DNA of 64,000 nucleotides. It comes from UBA6627 sp965248675. GTDB lineage: Bacteria > Chloroflexota > Dehalococcoidia > UBA2979. The stretch lies in assembly GCA_965248675.1 (NCBI GenBank), contig CBDFJZ010000008.1, forward strand, positions 1,674,001 to 1,738,000. The letters are read 5' to 3'. This document shows, in pieces, positions 1 to 8,786 of this stretch. Both the position numbers and the translations under genes were made by a program. Each line of letters opens with the position of its first letter. Within the stretch, counting starts at the first letter, position 1. The notes below the pieces were generated by a model. That model was not told the DNA's origin and did no database searches. It saw only the letters and a list, made by a program, of their open reading frames with translations.

Positions 1-1483
1 GCGTCGTGTCGGGATAGGCGTCCGCCCAGGCGAACCAGTACGCGAGGCGGACCGGGACAGCGCGGCGCAGCCGGCTGTCGATCACGTTGACGAGCACCTC
101 CTCGTCGAGGAACCAGCGGGCGCCCTCGCTGTCGACGGCTTCGAGGGCGTCCGGGGGGCCCTGGAGGAAGGCGATCGTGATCTCGTGCTCGCGGTAGACG
201 GAGACACCGAGGCCGGGGCCGCGCGAGACGAGTGCGATGTCCTGTCCGGCGAGCGTGTCGTGGACGATTCCGGCGGCCTCGATCGCGGCGAGGGGGTAGG
301 CGCGGGTGACGCCGCCGATCTCGAGGCCGAGCACCCGTTCTTTTGCCTCGATGCTCGTGTCGGCGGGGACGGGTGCGGGGAAGACCGGGGTTTCGAGGGC
401 GAGCTCCTCGGCGATGGCGGCGCCCGCCTCGTAATTGCGGGCCGCGCCGGTGTCGAGCGAGAGCACGGTGCTGTTGGGGTGGCGGGCGGCCCACTCGCCC
501 CAGGTGGTGCGCAGCACCGGGATCGGCGTCAGCGAAGCGCCGGAAATCAGCGCGTCGCCGGCGATCGCGTTGCCGGTGAGCTGGTCCCAGAGGCTGTTCG
601 TCTCGGCGTCATAGAAGAGGCGGCGCGAGTGGTAGACGAGCCCGGCGTTGCCGAAGTCATGGCGGACACCGTCGCTCGTGATCGCCTCGTAGACAGCGGT
701 GCCGCCGCAGGGGACGCAGTTCGTGACGATGAGCGGGCGGCCGCCGACTTCGTCGGCGACCAGCTCGTGCCAGCCGAGGATGCGTTGCGGATACGCGCGC
801 GCCTCGCCGTTGACGAAGACGCCGAACACGACGTCGCTCGGTGAGAGATAGCGCTCCTCGAGGCGGTGCACGGTTTCGGGGTTGATCAGCGGCACCTGTT
901 CGTCGATCGCGACGCGCGACCAGACGAACTCGTCGGGCCGGACGGCGAGCAGCAGGTCGTCGTTGAGCAGGTCGAGATAGCGCGCGTCAACGAGCGAGAG
1001 CAGCCGGCCCTTCCACTCGACGTAGCCGTCGGGCAACGGTGGGCGTTCGGCGGCGATCCACCCCGACCAGCCGTAGCCGTCGGCGAACTCGCGGCCGGTG
1101 ATCGCCGTCAGCGCCTCCTGGACCCAGCGTTCCCAGCCCAGTTCGAGCCAGAGCATGTCGACGAGTGGCGCGATGAAGCGGCGGTCCCCGACTTTGGCGA
1201 CGCCCGCGAGCAGCTCGGCTTCCTCGGCGCCGACCGGGAGGCAGCTCGCGGCGATTGCCGGGTCATCGAACCAGCAGACCAGCTCGCGCAGCAGCGCGGA
1301 GACCTCGGCGTTCGTCATGCGCGGGAGCGGCGTCGGCTCCGGCGTGGCGGTCGTCGCGGTGGCGAAGACCGGCAGGCGCGTCGACAGGGGCGCCGGCGCG
1401 TTCGGCGGCGGATCCTCGAAACAGGCGGCCGCGACGAGGCCGAGCGCGGTCGCGAGGGCGAGCGCGGTCAGGCGTCGCGACAC
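1..1483 (-). CDS. DUF3179 domain lipoprotein (partial, runs off left edge)
   Basis: My translation of the complement gives an open frame from a GTG at the right end to the window edge, so the C terminus is missing. The first 20 or so residues form a lipoprotein signal peptide ending in a lipobox (LVAAAC), predicting a lipid-anchored extracytoplasmic protein. After a Pro/Thr-rich linker the protein has the DUF3179 pattern: a segment like VNGEARAYP, then TNCVPCGGTAVYE, an FGNAGLVYHSRRLFYD-type stretch, then LWDQLTG and a TWGEWAARHP motif. The biochemical function of DUF3179 is not established; the conserved Cys pair suggests a redox or metal role. The gene starts 12 nt after the stop of the upstream geranylgeranyl-reductase-like gene, so the two are probably cotranscribed. 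Family assignment is good; function is unknown. Confidence 0.8.
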   Translation of the reverse strand, partial: MSRRLTALALATALGLVAAACFEDPPPNAPAPLSTRLPVFATATTATPEPTPLPRMTNAEVSALLRELVCWFDDPAIAASCLPVGAEEAELLAGVAKVGDRRFIAPLVDMLWLELGWERWVQEALTAITGREFADGYGWSGWIAAERPPLPDGYVEWKGRLLSLVDARYLDLLNDDLLLAVRPDEFVWSRVAIDEQVPLINPETVHRLEERYLSPSDVVFGVFVNGEARAYPQRILGWHELVADEVGGRPLIVTNCVPCGGTAVYEAITSDGVRHDFGNAGLVYHSRRLFYDAETNSLWDQLTGNAIAGDALISGASLTPIPVLRTTWGEWAARHPNSTVLSLDTGAARNYEAGAAIAEELALETPVFPAPVPADTSIEAKERVLGLEIGGVTRAYPLAAIEAAGIVHDTLAGQDIALVSRGPGLGVSVYREHEITIAFLQGPPDALEAVDSEGARWFLDEEVLVNVIDSRLRRAVPVRLAYWFAWADAYPDTT

Positions 1484-1495
1484 GAGGGCGGTGGC

Positions 1496-2695
1496 TCAGC
1501 GACCCGGCGTGGAAGCGACGGCACGACGCCCGGTGTGCCAGCGCGCGAGCTTCGCGGCCGGCCCCAGCGCCGCGGCGACGAGCGGACCGAAGCGGTGGAC
1601 GATCGAGCGGTACTCCAGGTCGCCGCGAACGAGCTCGCCGGCCGGCGACCAGAAGCGATCGGAATGCTGGAGCAGCCAGACGAACGGCGCGGGCAGCGCG
1701 TGGAAGATCTCCATCAGCGCGCGCGAGGCCTCGATGTTCGGGACGAGCTCGCGCGCCATCAGGTGGTGGTAGCCGCGTAGCGAGTCGACGCGGCCGGCCA
1801 GGTAGTCCTCGACGGCCGGTGCGACGCCGATGCCCGAGGCGACGGCGCCGTGGATGCCCTCGCCCGATAGCGGATCGACGAGGCCGGCGGCGTCACCGAT
1901 CACGGCCGAACCGCCGGCGGCGACGAGCGCGCCGGGGCGGGTCAGGGGCAGGTGATGGCCTCGGAGCCGAGTGACGCTGGCGGCGTCGAAGTCGTAGAGG
2001 CGGCAGAAGTCGTCGAGCCGCTCGCGGAGTGTCGTGCCGACCTGGTCTTTCCAGCCGCCAACGCCGAGGTTGACGTGATCGTCCTTCGGGAAGACCCAGC
2101 CGTAGCCGCCGGGAGCGAAGCTGAGGTTGAGCACGATGCTCGTCCGGTAGCGCGCCGGGACTCCGTCAGGGAAGTAGATGTTGCCCTCGAGCGCGACCGC
2201 GCTTTCGATCGGCGACTCGTAGCCGAGGTTGAGCCGGACGACGCCGTTCGCCCCGTCCGCGCCGATGATCACGCGCGCGCGATGTGCCGTTCCGTCGCGG
2301 TGGCGGACCTCGTAGTTGCCGTCCGGTCGCCGGACGACCTGCTTGATCGGGTAGCCGTCACGGAACTCGACGCCAGCTTCCTGCGCGCGCTCAACGAGGA
2401 AGTGGTCGAGCCTCGATCGCTGCGTCATGTAGGTCATCGGTCGGGTGTCGTGGCGCGTGATCTCCCTGCCGGCGCGGAAGCGGAGGTGGGCGGTGTCGAC
2501 GGTCGCCTCGATCACCGGGTCGAGCGAGAACGGCAGCAGCTCGGCGGTCCGGATCGTGACGCCGCCGCCGCACGGCTTGTCCCTCGGGAACCGCGCACGA
2601 TCGAGGAGCAACACGTCCGCGCCGCGCGTCGCGATCTCGCGGGCGGCGGTGCTGCCGGCCGGTCCGGCGCCCACGACGATCACATCGGCGTCCAT
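1496..2695 (-). CDS. Geranylgeranyl reductase family FAD-dependent oxidoreductase
   Basis: A 399-residue flavoprotein of the geranylgeranyl reductase / FixC-like group. An N-terminal Rossmann dinucleotide motif (GAGPAGS, residues 9-15) binds FAD. It is followed by the family-typical DKPCGGGV segment with a conserved Cys at 42, and a second FAD motif, GDAAGLVDPLSGEGI, near residues 267-281. Members reduce prenyl double bonds in isoprenoid chains of quinones, lipids or carotenoids, usually with NAD(P)H or ferredoxin; the substrate here cannot be read from sequence. The length is normal. It lies just upstream of the DUF3179 lipoprotein gene on the same strand and is divergent from the truncated redoxin gene 24 nt away, leaving little room for two promoters. 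Confidence is high for the family and low for the substrate. Confidence 0.88.
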   Translation of the reverse strand: MDADVIVVGAGPAGSTAAREIATRGADVLLLDRARFPRDKPCGGGVTIRTAELLPFSLDPVIEATVDTAHLRFRAGREITRHDTRPMTYMTQRSRLDHFLVERAQEAGVEFRDGYPIKQVVRRPDGNYEVRHRDGTAHRARVIIGADGANGVVRLNLGYESPIESAVALEGNIYFPDGVPARYRTSIVLNLSFAPGGYGWVFPKDDHVNLGVGGWKDQVGTTLRERLDDFCRLYDFDAASVTRLRGHHLPLTRPGALVAAGGSAVIGDAAGLVDPLSGEGIHGAVASGIGVAPAVEDYLAGRVDSLRGYHHLMARELVPNIEASRALMEIFHALPAPFVWLLQHSDRFWSPAGELVRGDLEYRSIVHRFGPLVAAALGPAAKLARWHTGRRAVASTPGR

Positions 2696-2719
2696 GCTTC
2701 GATGCTACGACGAGGTCGG

Positions 2720-3223
2720 ATGAGGGTCAGGGGGGGCGAGGCACACCCGGGCGGGGACTTCCGGCAGACGGAGAGCCTCGAACAGCGGGAGCGTCATGCA
2801 CGCGCGTTCGTCGACTCTGACTCGCCGGAGATCAGGATCATCCCCGACGACCTGGAGGGCACGCTGCACGGCGTGATGGGCGGCTTCCCGAACTCGGTCT
2901 ACCTGATCGATGGCCGGGGCCGCGTGGTGTACCGGGCGAACTGGACCGACACCCGCGAGATCGCGCGGGTGCTCGCGCGGCTGCGCACGATCGCCGCACG
3001 TCGGGCGGCTGGCGAACCCCACGGCATGGGGCGCTGGAGCGAGGAGTCGCTGCTGGCACTCCAGGACGATCCGCAGCAGGCAGCGATCGATGCGATCACC
3101 GTGTGGGAAGGAGCAAGGAACTACGCGGAGCGAGAGGCGTTCATGGGCGAGGAGAACGCCGCTCGCCTCCGCGAGACCTACGAACGCGTGACCGGCAAGC
3201 CGAGCATTCGGCCGTCGAGCTAG
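2720..3223 (+). pseudogene. Deiodinase-like redoxin, N-terminally truncated
   Basis: The 167-residue frame begins (ATG after a short GAGG) almost exactly at the EAHPGG motif that lies in the middle of bacterial deiodinase-like thioredoxin-fold proteins. The rest of the second half is recognisable: IIPDDLEGTLHGVMGG, then PNSVYLIDGRGRVVYRANW and a helical C-terminal tail. Missing is the first part of the thioredoxin fold with the redox-active Cys/Sec motif, which in this family precedes EAHP by roughly 30-50 residues. The upstream sequence is occupied by the start of the divergent geranylgeranyl-reductase gene. A peptide could still be made, but it would lack the catalytic motif, so I call it a remnant. 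The family assignment rests on motif recall without an alignment. Confidence 0.6.
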
Positions 3224-3334
3224 CGGGGACGTCTCCGAGCCGGCCGCGTCGCGCTGGTCGGTCGGAGGACGGCGCGCCGCGATCCGAGGGAGATCCCCGA
3301 TCTTCCGTGAGCATCCGCCGCCGATGATTCGCAG

Positions 3335-4249
3335 ATGAACCGAGAATTCGGACTGGCGCCCAGTGAGTCGCCGATCCTGCCGCCGCTTCGCGCGCGCGGG
3401 CTGGCGGTGCTGTTGAATCCGGACGCCGACGTCCGCGACTTTCTCACGGTGATCGAGGGCGATCCGGGGCTGACGGCGAGCGTGCTGCGCGCCAGCAACT
3501 CCGCGTTCTCCGCGCCGAGAGAGCCGATCGCCAGCGCACGCGACGCGATCGTGCGGATCGGCCTCGATGCGTCGCGCCAGATCACGTCCGCGGCGATCAT
3601 GCGTGCCCAGTTCGAACACGTCGAAGACTCCGGGCTCAACGTCGACGCCTTCTGGCGCCGGCAGTTGGCGGTCGGGCTCTTGACCGAGGCTTCCGCGCTC
3701 CAGGATCGACTCCCACCGGAGGGGGCACGATCGGCGTTTACGGCGGGGTTGCTCCACCGAATCGGCCGCCTCGCCCTGGCGGCGCGTTCGTCGGATCGAT
3801 ACCACCTCGTGGTTGAGTCGGTGCGAGGCGGCGCCGCTCCGCTGGAAGCCGAGCAGGAGTTCTGCGGCGCCGACGCCGTGCTGATCACCAGGCACGTGGC
3901 CATACGCTGGTCGCTTCCTGACACGATCGCCAATGCGTTGACCCGCCAGGACGATCCGGAGGCGGTCGGTCCCCCACGGCTGATGCACGAGGCGATCGAG
4001 GTCGCCGAGGCGCTTGGCTTTGACGAGGGCTTCTCCGAAGAAGTCGTGGCACCGGCGTCGCTCTCGGACGACCATCCGCGAGCGGAACAACTCGATGCCA
4101 TCGGCGGTGGCGATGAATTGCGTCAGCGGGTGGACTGGTTCCGGCACGCCTCGGACGCCCATGAGGCGATGACGCCCGAGGTGGGTGACGAACCGCGGGC
4201 TAAGAAGACATGGCCACCCGTCGCCCCCGCTGACCGCCGGGCTGCGTGA
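3335..4249 (+). CDS. HDOD domain protein
   Basis: A 304-residue protein whose first 220 or so residues match the HDOD fold, a catalytically degenerate HD-phosphohydrolase relative used in signalling. Characteristic segments are the opening LPPL, the helix around VIEGDPGLTASVLRASNSAF (residues 44-63), IVRIG, and a later FTAGLLHRIGRLAL followed by LITRHVAIRW. In HD enzymes these positions carry metal ligands that HDOD proteins lack. HDOD proteins often sit in two-component or cyclic-di-GMP circuits, but no output domain or partner is adjacent here. The last 80 residues have no recognised domain. The gene is monocistronic and converges on the aldo/keto reductase gene. Cytoplasmic; role unknown. 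Confidence 0.8.
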   Translation: MNREFGLAPSESPILPPLRARGLAVLLNPDADVRDFLTVIEGDPGLTASVLRASNSAFSAPREPIASARDAIVRIGLDASRQITSAAIMRAQFEHVEDSGLNVDAFWRRQLAVGLLTEASALQDRLPPEGARSAFTAGLLHRIGRLALAARSSDRYHLVVESVRGGAAPLEAEQEFCGADAVLITRHVAIRWSLPDTIANALTRQDDPEAVGPPRLMHEAIEVAEALGFDEGFSEEVVAPASLSDDHPRAEQLDAIGGGDELRQRVDWFRHASDAHEAMTPEVGDEPRAKKTWPPVAPADRRAA

Positions 4250-4279
4250 GCAGGCTCGATCCCGCCTCGGCCACCGCCC

Positions 4280-5101
4280 TCAGTACAACCGCTTCGCCTC
4301 GGCCTCCAGTTCCGCGCGTTCCGCCTCGGTCATTGGCGGCGCACCGGTCGCGGTCGCGACGTTCTCGAGGATGCGCGAGGGGAATCGTGCGCCGGGGATG
4401 GCGACCGAGACGCCGGGATTCGCGAGGACGTAGCGCAGCAGGTTCCTCGGGGTCAGCGGGCCGTCGTAGCCCTCGGCGATTGCGGTGCGCATCGCGCTGG
4501 TGCGGCCAGAGCCGCCGACCGGGCGCATCACGATCACGCCGATGTCGTGCTCGACGGCGAGGTCGATCAGCGGCGCCGTCTCCGGGAAGAACGCGGAGTA
4601 TTCGAGCATCACCGTGTCGAATTCACCGCAGCGGATCAGTTCTTCGAGCAGCGCGGTGTTGTGGCAGGAAACCCCGATGTGGTCGATCAGGCCTCGGAAT
4701 TGGGCGATCTTGAGGCCGGCGAGCGCGCCCTCGTCCTCGTCGCGCGCCTCCGCCCAGGCGTCGGGCGTCGAGACGTCGTGGAGCTGGTAGAGCGGGATCC
4801 GCTCGACGCCGAGGATGGCGATCGAGCGGTCGACGTCGCGCTGGCTGCCGTTGACGTTGTGGCTGAAGGTCTTCGAAGCGAGCAGGAAGTTCGTGCCGTC
4901 TCGTGCGCGGATGTGCTGGCCGATCAGGAACTCACTGCCCGCGTAGTCGCGGGCGGTGTCGACGAACGTGATGCCGGCGTCCTCGGCCGCGGTGAGCGTC
5001 GCGGCGCCCTCGGGCGAGGTCGGCGTGTCCATCGCGCCGAGGCCGACCTCGGCGACCATGAGGTTGGTCCTGCCGAGGCGGCGCCGGCGCAGTTCGGCCA
5101 T
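4280..5101 (-). CDS. Aldo/keto reductase
   Basis: A 273-residue NAD(P)H-dependent oxidoreductase of the aldo/keto reductase (TIM-barrel) superfamily. I chose the internal ATG giving MAELRRRRLGRTNLMVAEVG because the AKR fold starts there; the longer frame adds only low-complexity residues. Catalytic tetrad positions are visible: Asp and Tyr in VDTARDYAGSE, Lys in LASKTF and His in YQLHDVS. A C-terminal cofactor-binding stretch (VSVAIPGARFPSRILEN) is also present. The barrel is somewhat short for the family. It lies 22 nt downstream of the frameshifted SDR, and the two probably formed one reductase operon. The substrate is unknown. Confidence 0.85.
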   Translation of the reverse strand: MAELRRRRLGRTNLMVAEVGLGAMDTPTSPEGAATLTAAEDAGITFVDTARDYAGSEFLIGQHIRARDGTNFLLASKTFSHNVNGSQRDVDRSIAILGVERIPLYQLHDVSTPDAWAEARDEDEGALAGLKIAQFRGLIDHIGVSCHNTALLEELIRCGEFDTVMLEYSAFFPETAPLIDLAVEHDIGVIVMRPVGGSGRTSAMRTAIAEGYDGPLTPRNLLRYVLANPGVSVAIPGARFPSRILENVATATGAPPMTEAERAELEAEAKRLY

Positions 5102-5123
5102 CGCTGATGGCCTCGATGCTTCG

Positions 5124-6058
5124 CTACGCGTCGGAGACGGTGGCGCCGGCCGGGCGATCGCCGCTCGGCGCTTCGAGGCCGGCGAACAACGTCTGTGGCG
5201 CCCGTTCGAACAGCCGGTCGATGTCCCACGGGCCATCCGAGAAGATCTGCCGCTCTACGTGCATGTCGCTGTACAGCTGGATCTGATAGCCGGAAGCACC
5301 GACCACGCGACCCGAGATGTTCGCGCCGGCCTCGGAGCAGAGGTACACGACCACCGGCGCCACGTTCTCGGGGACGCGCTCGGACCCCTCGGAAGACTCG
5401 CTCTCCGCGTTGCCCTCGCGCATCTCGGCGGCGTTGGCCAGCCCTCGGTCCGTCATGCGCGCGCCGCGCCGGGCGCCATCGCGTTGGCGGTGACGTTGTA
5501 GCGGGCGAGGGCGTTCGCGCACGACTTCGTGAAGCCGATCAGCCCGGCCTTCGCTGCGGCGTAGTTGGGCTGACCGGCGGAGCCGTTGATGCCCGCGGTG
5601 GAGCTGAAGTTGATCAGGCGCCCGTACTCGCGGCGCTGCCGCCAGTGGATGGAGGCGAAGTGGGTGGTGTTGTAGGACCCCTTCAGGTGGACGCGGATCA
5701 CGTCGTCCCACTCCTGCTCAGTCATGTTGAAGATCATTCGCTCGCGGAGGATGCCGGCGACGTTGACGAGGATGTCGAGCTTGCCGAAGGAGTCGAGCGC
5801 CTGGCGGACGAGGTCTTCGGCCTCGCGGTGCTCGGAGACGTCGGCGCCGTTCGCTTCGGCGGTGCCGCCGGCGGCGCGGATCTCGTCGACGACACGTTCG
5901 GAGACGGTCGTATCGCGGCCTTCGCCCTGTACCGATCCACCGAAGTCGTTGACGATCACCGAGGCGCCCTGCCCGGCGAGCGCGAGGGCGATGCCGCGTC
6001 CGATGCCGCGACCGGAATCCGTGACGATGGCGGTTTTGCCGGCGAGATGGTCTGGCAT
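5124..6058 (-). pseudogene. Short-chain dehydrogenase/reductase, frameshifted
   Basis: An SDR of the type related to hydroxyacyl-CoA dehydrogenases of multifunctional enzymes, split between two frames. The first frame (start ATG at 6058 after an AAGGA) contains the cofactor motif DSGRGIGRG, NVAG, a Ser in SSTAG and the YAAAK active site, and runs to the usual APGA motif, after which it stops. The second frame continues without a gap from RMTDRGL to the natural C terminus near 5124. The switch lies in an alternating GC stretch around 5455-5466, where one extra GC dinucleotide (or a missing base) explains it. This may be a true inactivating mutation or a sequencing/assembly error. It is upstream of and close to the aldo/keto reductase gene. 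Confidence 0.8.
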
Positions 6059-6155
6059 GGGGAGGTCCTTCTCGAGCATCGAAGCGGCGTGCGCTGCGAG
6101 CGGGATGGTACTGCGCCCGAGTGCTGGTCGGCGGATCCGGGACTGCGGCGCGAGG

Positions 6156-7058
6156 TCAAACGCCCTGGATGGCGATCGCGATCGCTGCGGCGAAGCCGAG
6201 CTGGACAGCGGCGGCGGCGATGAACAGCACGTAGCCGGCGACGCGTTCCCAGGCGTGCAGGGCGAACCCGAGCAGCAAGTTCACGACGAGCAGCGCCGTG
6301 GCGATCCGCGGCAGCTCGAGGATCGCCTCCTTCGTCTGGACGTTCACCAGCGGGCTGTCCTCGTAGGCGGGAAAGCGCAGCTCGAAGACGGCGGGCAGAT
6401 CCGGGTAGCGGAGGCTGACGAGCGTCCACATCACGAAGGCGGCGAGCAGCGCGACGCCGACGAGCGCGCGACCGAGCGGGTCGTACCAGAACGCCTGGGC
6501 GGCGCTGCCCAGCCGCTCCGCGTGGTGTGTCACTCGCGCGGTGGGGCCCAGATCCTGGCGGATCTGGACCTGCCTCGCGAAGCTGGCCGGGTCGGCGACC
6601 GTGATCGCGTAGTTGCGCTCCGAGGTCATCACGTAGAGCACCTGCTCAGGCGCCTGATGGGTGGAGTAGAACAGCACCTCGCCAATCCGATCGATGGACG
6701 CGCTGCCGACGTGGTAGCCGAGCCAGGTGACGCCTCGGACCGCCGGGACGCCGACGGAGGTGCCGGGGACGAGGCGCTCGATCGCGCCGAGCGGGACGAC
6801 CTGCCGGGTGGCGCCCCAGTGGATGACGAGGCCGTTGCGGTCGAGTGCGTAGCTCAACGTCCCGAGGGCGTAGGTCCAGTAGCCAAAGATCGAGGCCAGC
6901 GCGCCGGCCCCGATCGCTCCGGTGATCGTGATGACGACAGTGAACCCGAAGTCCGCGGTCACGGCGTGGTTGATGAGCAGCACCGCAATCGCGACGCCCC
7001 AGAGCGTGAGCGCAGAGCCGACGAGCATCCCGAGCGCGCGGGGCGGCTGGTAGGTCAT
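6156..7058 (-). CDS. Membrane protein with bacterial PH-like domain
   Basis: A 300-residue integral membrane protein. Two hydrophobic helices at about residues 9-30 and 38-60 are followed by a soluble segment (about 65-185) with the beta-rich pattern of bacterial PH domains: YALDRNGLVIHWG, then VPLGAIERLVPG, and later VLFYSTHQAPEQVLYVMTSERNYAITVADP. Three more hydrophobic segments occur at about 190-212, 248-268 and 275-298. Bacterial PH-domain membrane proteins have no general known function. It lies between the frameshifted SDR and ilvE on the same strand with gaps of about 100 nt on each side, so the operon relation is uncertain. Confidence 0.65.
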   Translation of the reverse strand: MTYQPPRALGMLVGSALTLWGVAIAVLLINHAVTADFGFTVVITITGAIGAGALASIFGYWTYALGTLSYALDRNGLVIHWGATRQVVPLGAIERLVPGTSVGVPAVRGVTWLGYHVGSASIDRIGEVLFYSTHQAPEQVLYVMTSERNYAITVADPASFARQVQIRQDLGPTARVTHHAERLGSAAQAFWYDPLGRALVGVALLAAFVMWTLVSLRYPDLPAVFELRFPAYEDSPLVNVQTKEAILELPRIATALLVVNLLLGFALHAWERVAGYVLFIAAAAVQLGFAAAIAIAIQGV

Positions 7059-7163
7059 CGCCCGTCTCCCGATCCCTGCCCGCGGGCAGATCGTCCGTGG
7101 GGAGGTGTCGCTGGGGAGGCGCCAGGCTTCTTTCTCAGTCGCTCAACCTGCGGCTCGGTGCCC

Positions 7164-8111
7164 CTAGCTCGATGCCGGCACCGCCGCAGGCTCGTAGACC
7201 GCGTCCAGCCATTCGCTGAAGCGCGGCAGGAGCTGCCCCGTGATCATATCGAGGTAGGTCTTCTGTAGCTGCGCCGAGATCGGGCCGGCTGTGCCGTCGC
7301 CGATCGGAATCCGATCGACCCCGGTCACGGGCGTCAGGTGCGCCGCCGTGCCGGTCATGAAGATCTCATCGGCGATGTACAGCTCCGAGCGGTCGATCGA
7401 GCGGCGCTCCACCTCCAGGCCCATGTTCTCCTGCGCGAAGATCAGCGCGGCGTCTAGCGTGAGGCCTTCGAGAATGTTGTCCGACTCGGGCGGCGTGATC
7501 AGCTTCCCGTCGCGGATGATCACGATGTTCTCGCCGGAGCCCTCGGAGACGTGCCCGTCCGCGTTCAGCATGATCGCCTCGTCGAAGCCGCTGAGTTGCG
7601 CCTCGGTCTTGGCCATGGCGTTGTTGACGTAGAGGCCGTTCACCTTCGCGCGGGCGGGGATCATCGTGTCGTCGATCCGTCGCCATGAGGAGGTCATGCA
7701 GCGCACGCCCGCGTCCAGATCGAGGTAGGCGCCGAACGGAGTCACGAACAGGAGGAACGCGTCCTCCAGGTCGTGCATGCGCACGCCGACTTCCTCGGAC
7801 GACTTGTAGACGATCGGGCGAACGTAGACGTCCTCGTGGTAGCCGTTGCGGCGGACCAGGTCGTTCGTGATCTCGACCAACTCGTCGTCGCTGTACTTCA
7901 GCTCCATGCGCATGATCTTGGCGCTCTTGCGGAGCCGCTCGAAGTGGCCGCGCACCTTGAACAGGTAGAGTTGCTCGTGGTCGCCGTTCCAGTTGCCGCG
8001 AATGCCCTCGAATACCGCCGTGCCGTAGTTGAAGGCGTGCGTCATCACGCTGATCTTCGCGTCTTCGAGGGGGACGAACTCGCCCCGCAGGAATGCGGTC
8101 GGTGTCGGCAT
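7164..8111 (-). CDS. ilvE: Branched-chain amino acid aminotransferase
   Basis: A 315-residue PLP-dependent class IV aminotransferase catalysing the last step of Leu, Ile and Val synthesis (and first step of degradation) with glutamate/2-oxoglutarate. The start is placed at MPTPTAFLRGEFVP, preceded by an AAGGGA Shine-Dalgarno; an upstream ATG only adds an Arg/His-rich stretch that falls inside the promoter. Family motifs are THAFNYGTAVFEGIR (residues 24-38), the PLP lysine in IPARAKVNGLYVNNAMAK, and the cofactor-binding LNADGHVSEGSGENI and MTGTAAHLTPV. A good promoter lies about 70 nt upstream. Monocistronic. Confidence 0.95.
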   Translation of the reverse strand: MPTPTAFLRGEFVPLEDAKISVMTHAFNYGTAVFEGIRGNWNGDHEQLYLFKVRGHFERLRKSAKIMRMELKYSDDELVEITNDLVRRNGYHEDVYVRPIVYKSSEEVGVRMHDLEDAFLLFVTPFGAYLDLDAGVRCMTSSWRRIDDTMIPARAKVNGLYVNNAMAKTEAQLSGFDEAIMLNADGHVSEGSGENIVIIRDGKLITPPESDNILEGLTLDAALIFAQENMGLEVERRSIDRSELYIADEIFMTGTAAHLTPVTGVDRIPIGDGTAGPISAQLQKTYLDMITGQLLPRFSEWLDAVYEPAAVPASS

Positions 8112-8178
8112 CTGCGGTCCCTTTCGCGCGCGGGTGCGCGTGTGGTCCGCGTGCGTCCGTGCGACGTGAGTGGTCGCG

Positions 8179-8208
8179 ATCATAGGGTCTGCCTCGATCG
8201 AGCGGCAA
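8179..8208 (-). promoter_or_regulatory. Sigma70-type promoter of ilvE
   Basis: On the minus strand TTGCCG (8208-8203) and TATGAT (8184-8179) are separated by 18 nt. This predicts a transcript start near 8172 and a 60-nt leader before the ilvE ATG. The leader encodes no run of Leu/Ile/Val codons, so classical attenuation is not suggested. Confidence 0.6.
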
Positions 8209-8310
8209 GCGAGCGGCGGTCGAGCGGTAACGAAGGTCGGGCGCTAGACTCACCGCGCCTGATTCCTTGCGGCTCCGTCGCGGAGACGCGGATTCGCTGG
8301 AGGCCGTCCG

Positions 8311-8727
8311 ATGGCGCTGTCCGAGGCCGAAGTCGACGAATTGCTGTCCGGCGCCCACGTTGCTGTCCTCGGGACCGTCGATCGCGCTGGACGGCCGCAC
8401 CAGGTGCCGATCTGGTACGGCTGGAAGGACGGCGCGGCGCTGATGCTTACCGACCGCGCCAGCCAGAAGTGGCGCAACCTCCTCGCCAGCCCCCACGCCT
8501 CGCTCTGCGTGGACACCAAGGACCCACCGTACCGAGGCGCGATCCTGCGTGGCGAGGTGGAAGAGGCGGACGGCGAGGACTACCGCACGTTGCTCCCCCA
8601 GTTCGCGATCCACTACCTCGGCAAGGCCGGCGGCAATCGTTACGCGGATAGCAGCACGACCGGCGATCCGGAGACCTCAGTGGTGTTCCGGCTCAAGCCC
8701 GCGCGCACGATCAGCTGGGGCGAGTGA
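8311..8727 (+). CDS. PPOX-class (pyridoxamine 5'-phosphate oxidase fold) flavin/F420-dependent protein
   Basis: A 138-residue split-barrel protein. The pattern VAVLGTVDRAGRPHQVPIWYGW (residues 17-38), then TDRASQKWRNLLASPHASLCVD and a C-terminal VVFRLKPARTISWG, is typical of small PPOX-family proteins that bind F420 or FMN and carry out redox reactions on small molecules. Nothing in the sequence decides the cofactor. The start ATG follows CTGGAGG. The stop codon overlaps a GTG that opens a frame into the downstream metallo-hydrolase gene, so coupling is possible. Confidence 0.82.
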   Translation: MALSEAEVDELLSGAHVAVLGTVDRAGRPHQVPIWYGWKDGAALMLTDRASQKWRNLLASPHASLCVDTKDPPYRGAILRGEVEEADGEDYRTLLPQFAIHYLGKAGGNRYADSSTTGDPETSVVFRLKPARTISWGE

Positions 8728-8734
8728 GGTGGTT

Positions 8735-8786
8735 CCCAGCGGCGGAGCCGCATCGTGATTCCCAGCGGCGGAGCCGCATCGTGATT
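8735..8786. repeat. 26-nt tandem duplication carrying an RBS and a GTG start
   Basis: Two exact copies of a 26-nt unit (beginning CCCAGCGGCGGAGCCGCATC) lie side by side at 8735-8760 and 8761-8786; a degenerate third copy starts at 8787. Each unit contains GGAG followed seven bases later by GTG. The first GTG (8755) opens a 9-codon frame whose TGA overlaps the second GTG (8781), the likely start of the metallo-hydrolase gene. This gives a short, potentially translated leader coupled by a GTGA overlap. Confidence 0.85.

Noticed and set aside
185..1974. Plus-strand open frames rich in Arg, Asp and Gly
   Set aside because: They are antisense to the DUF3179 and geranylgeranyl-reductase genes and show no domain; high GC content makes long shadow frames.
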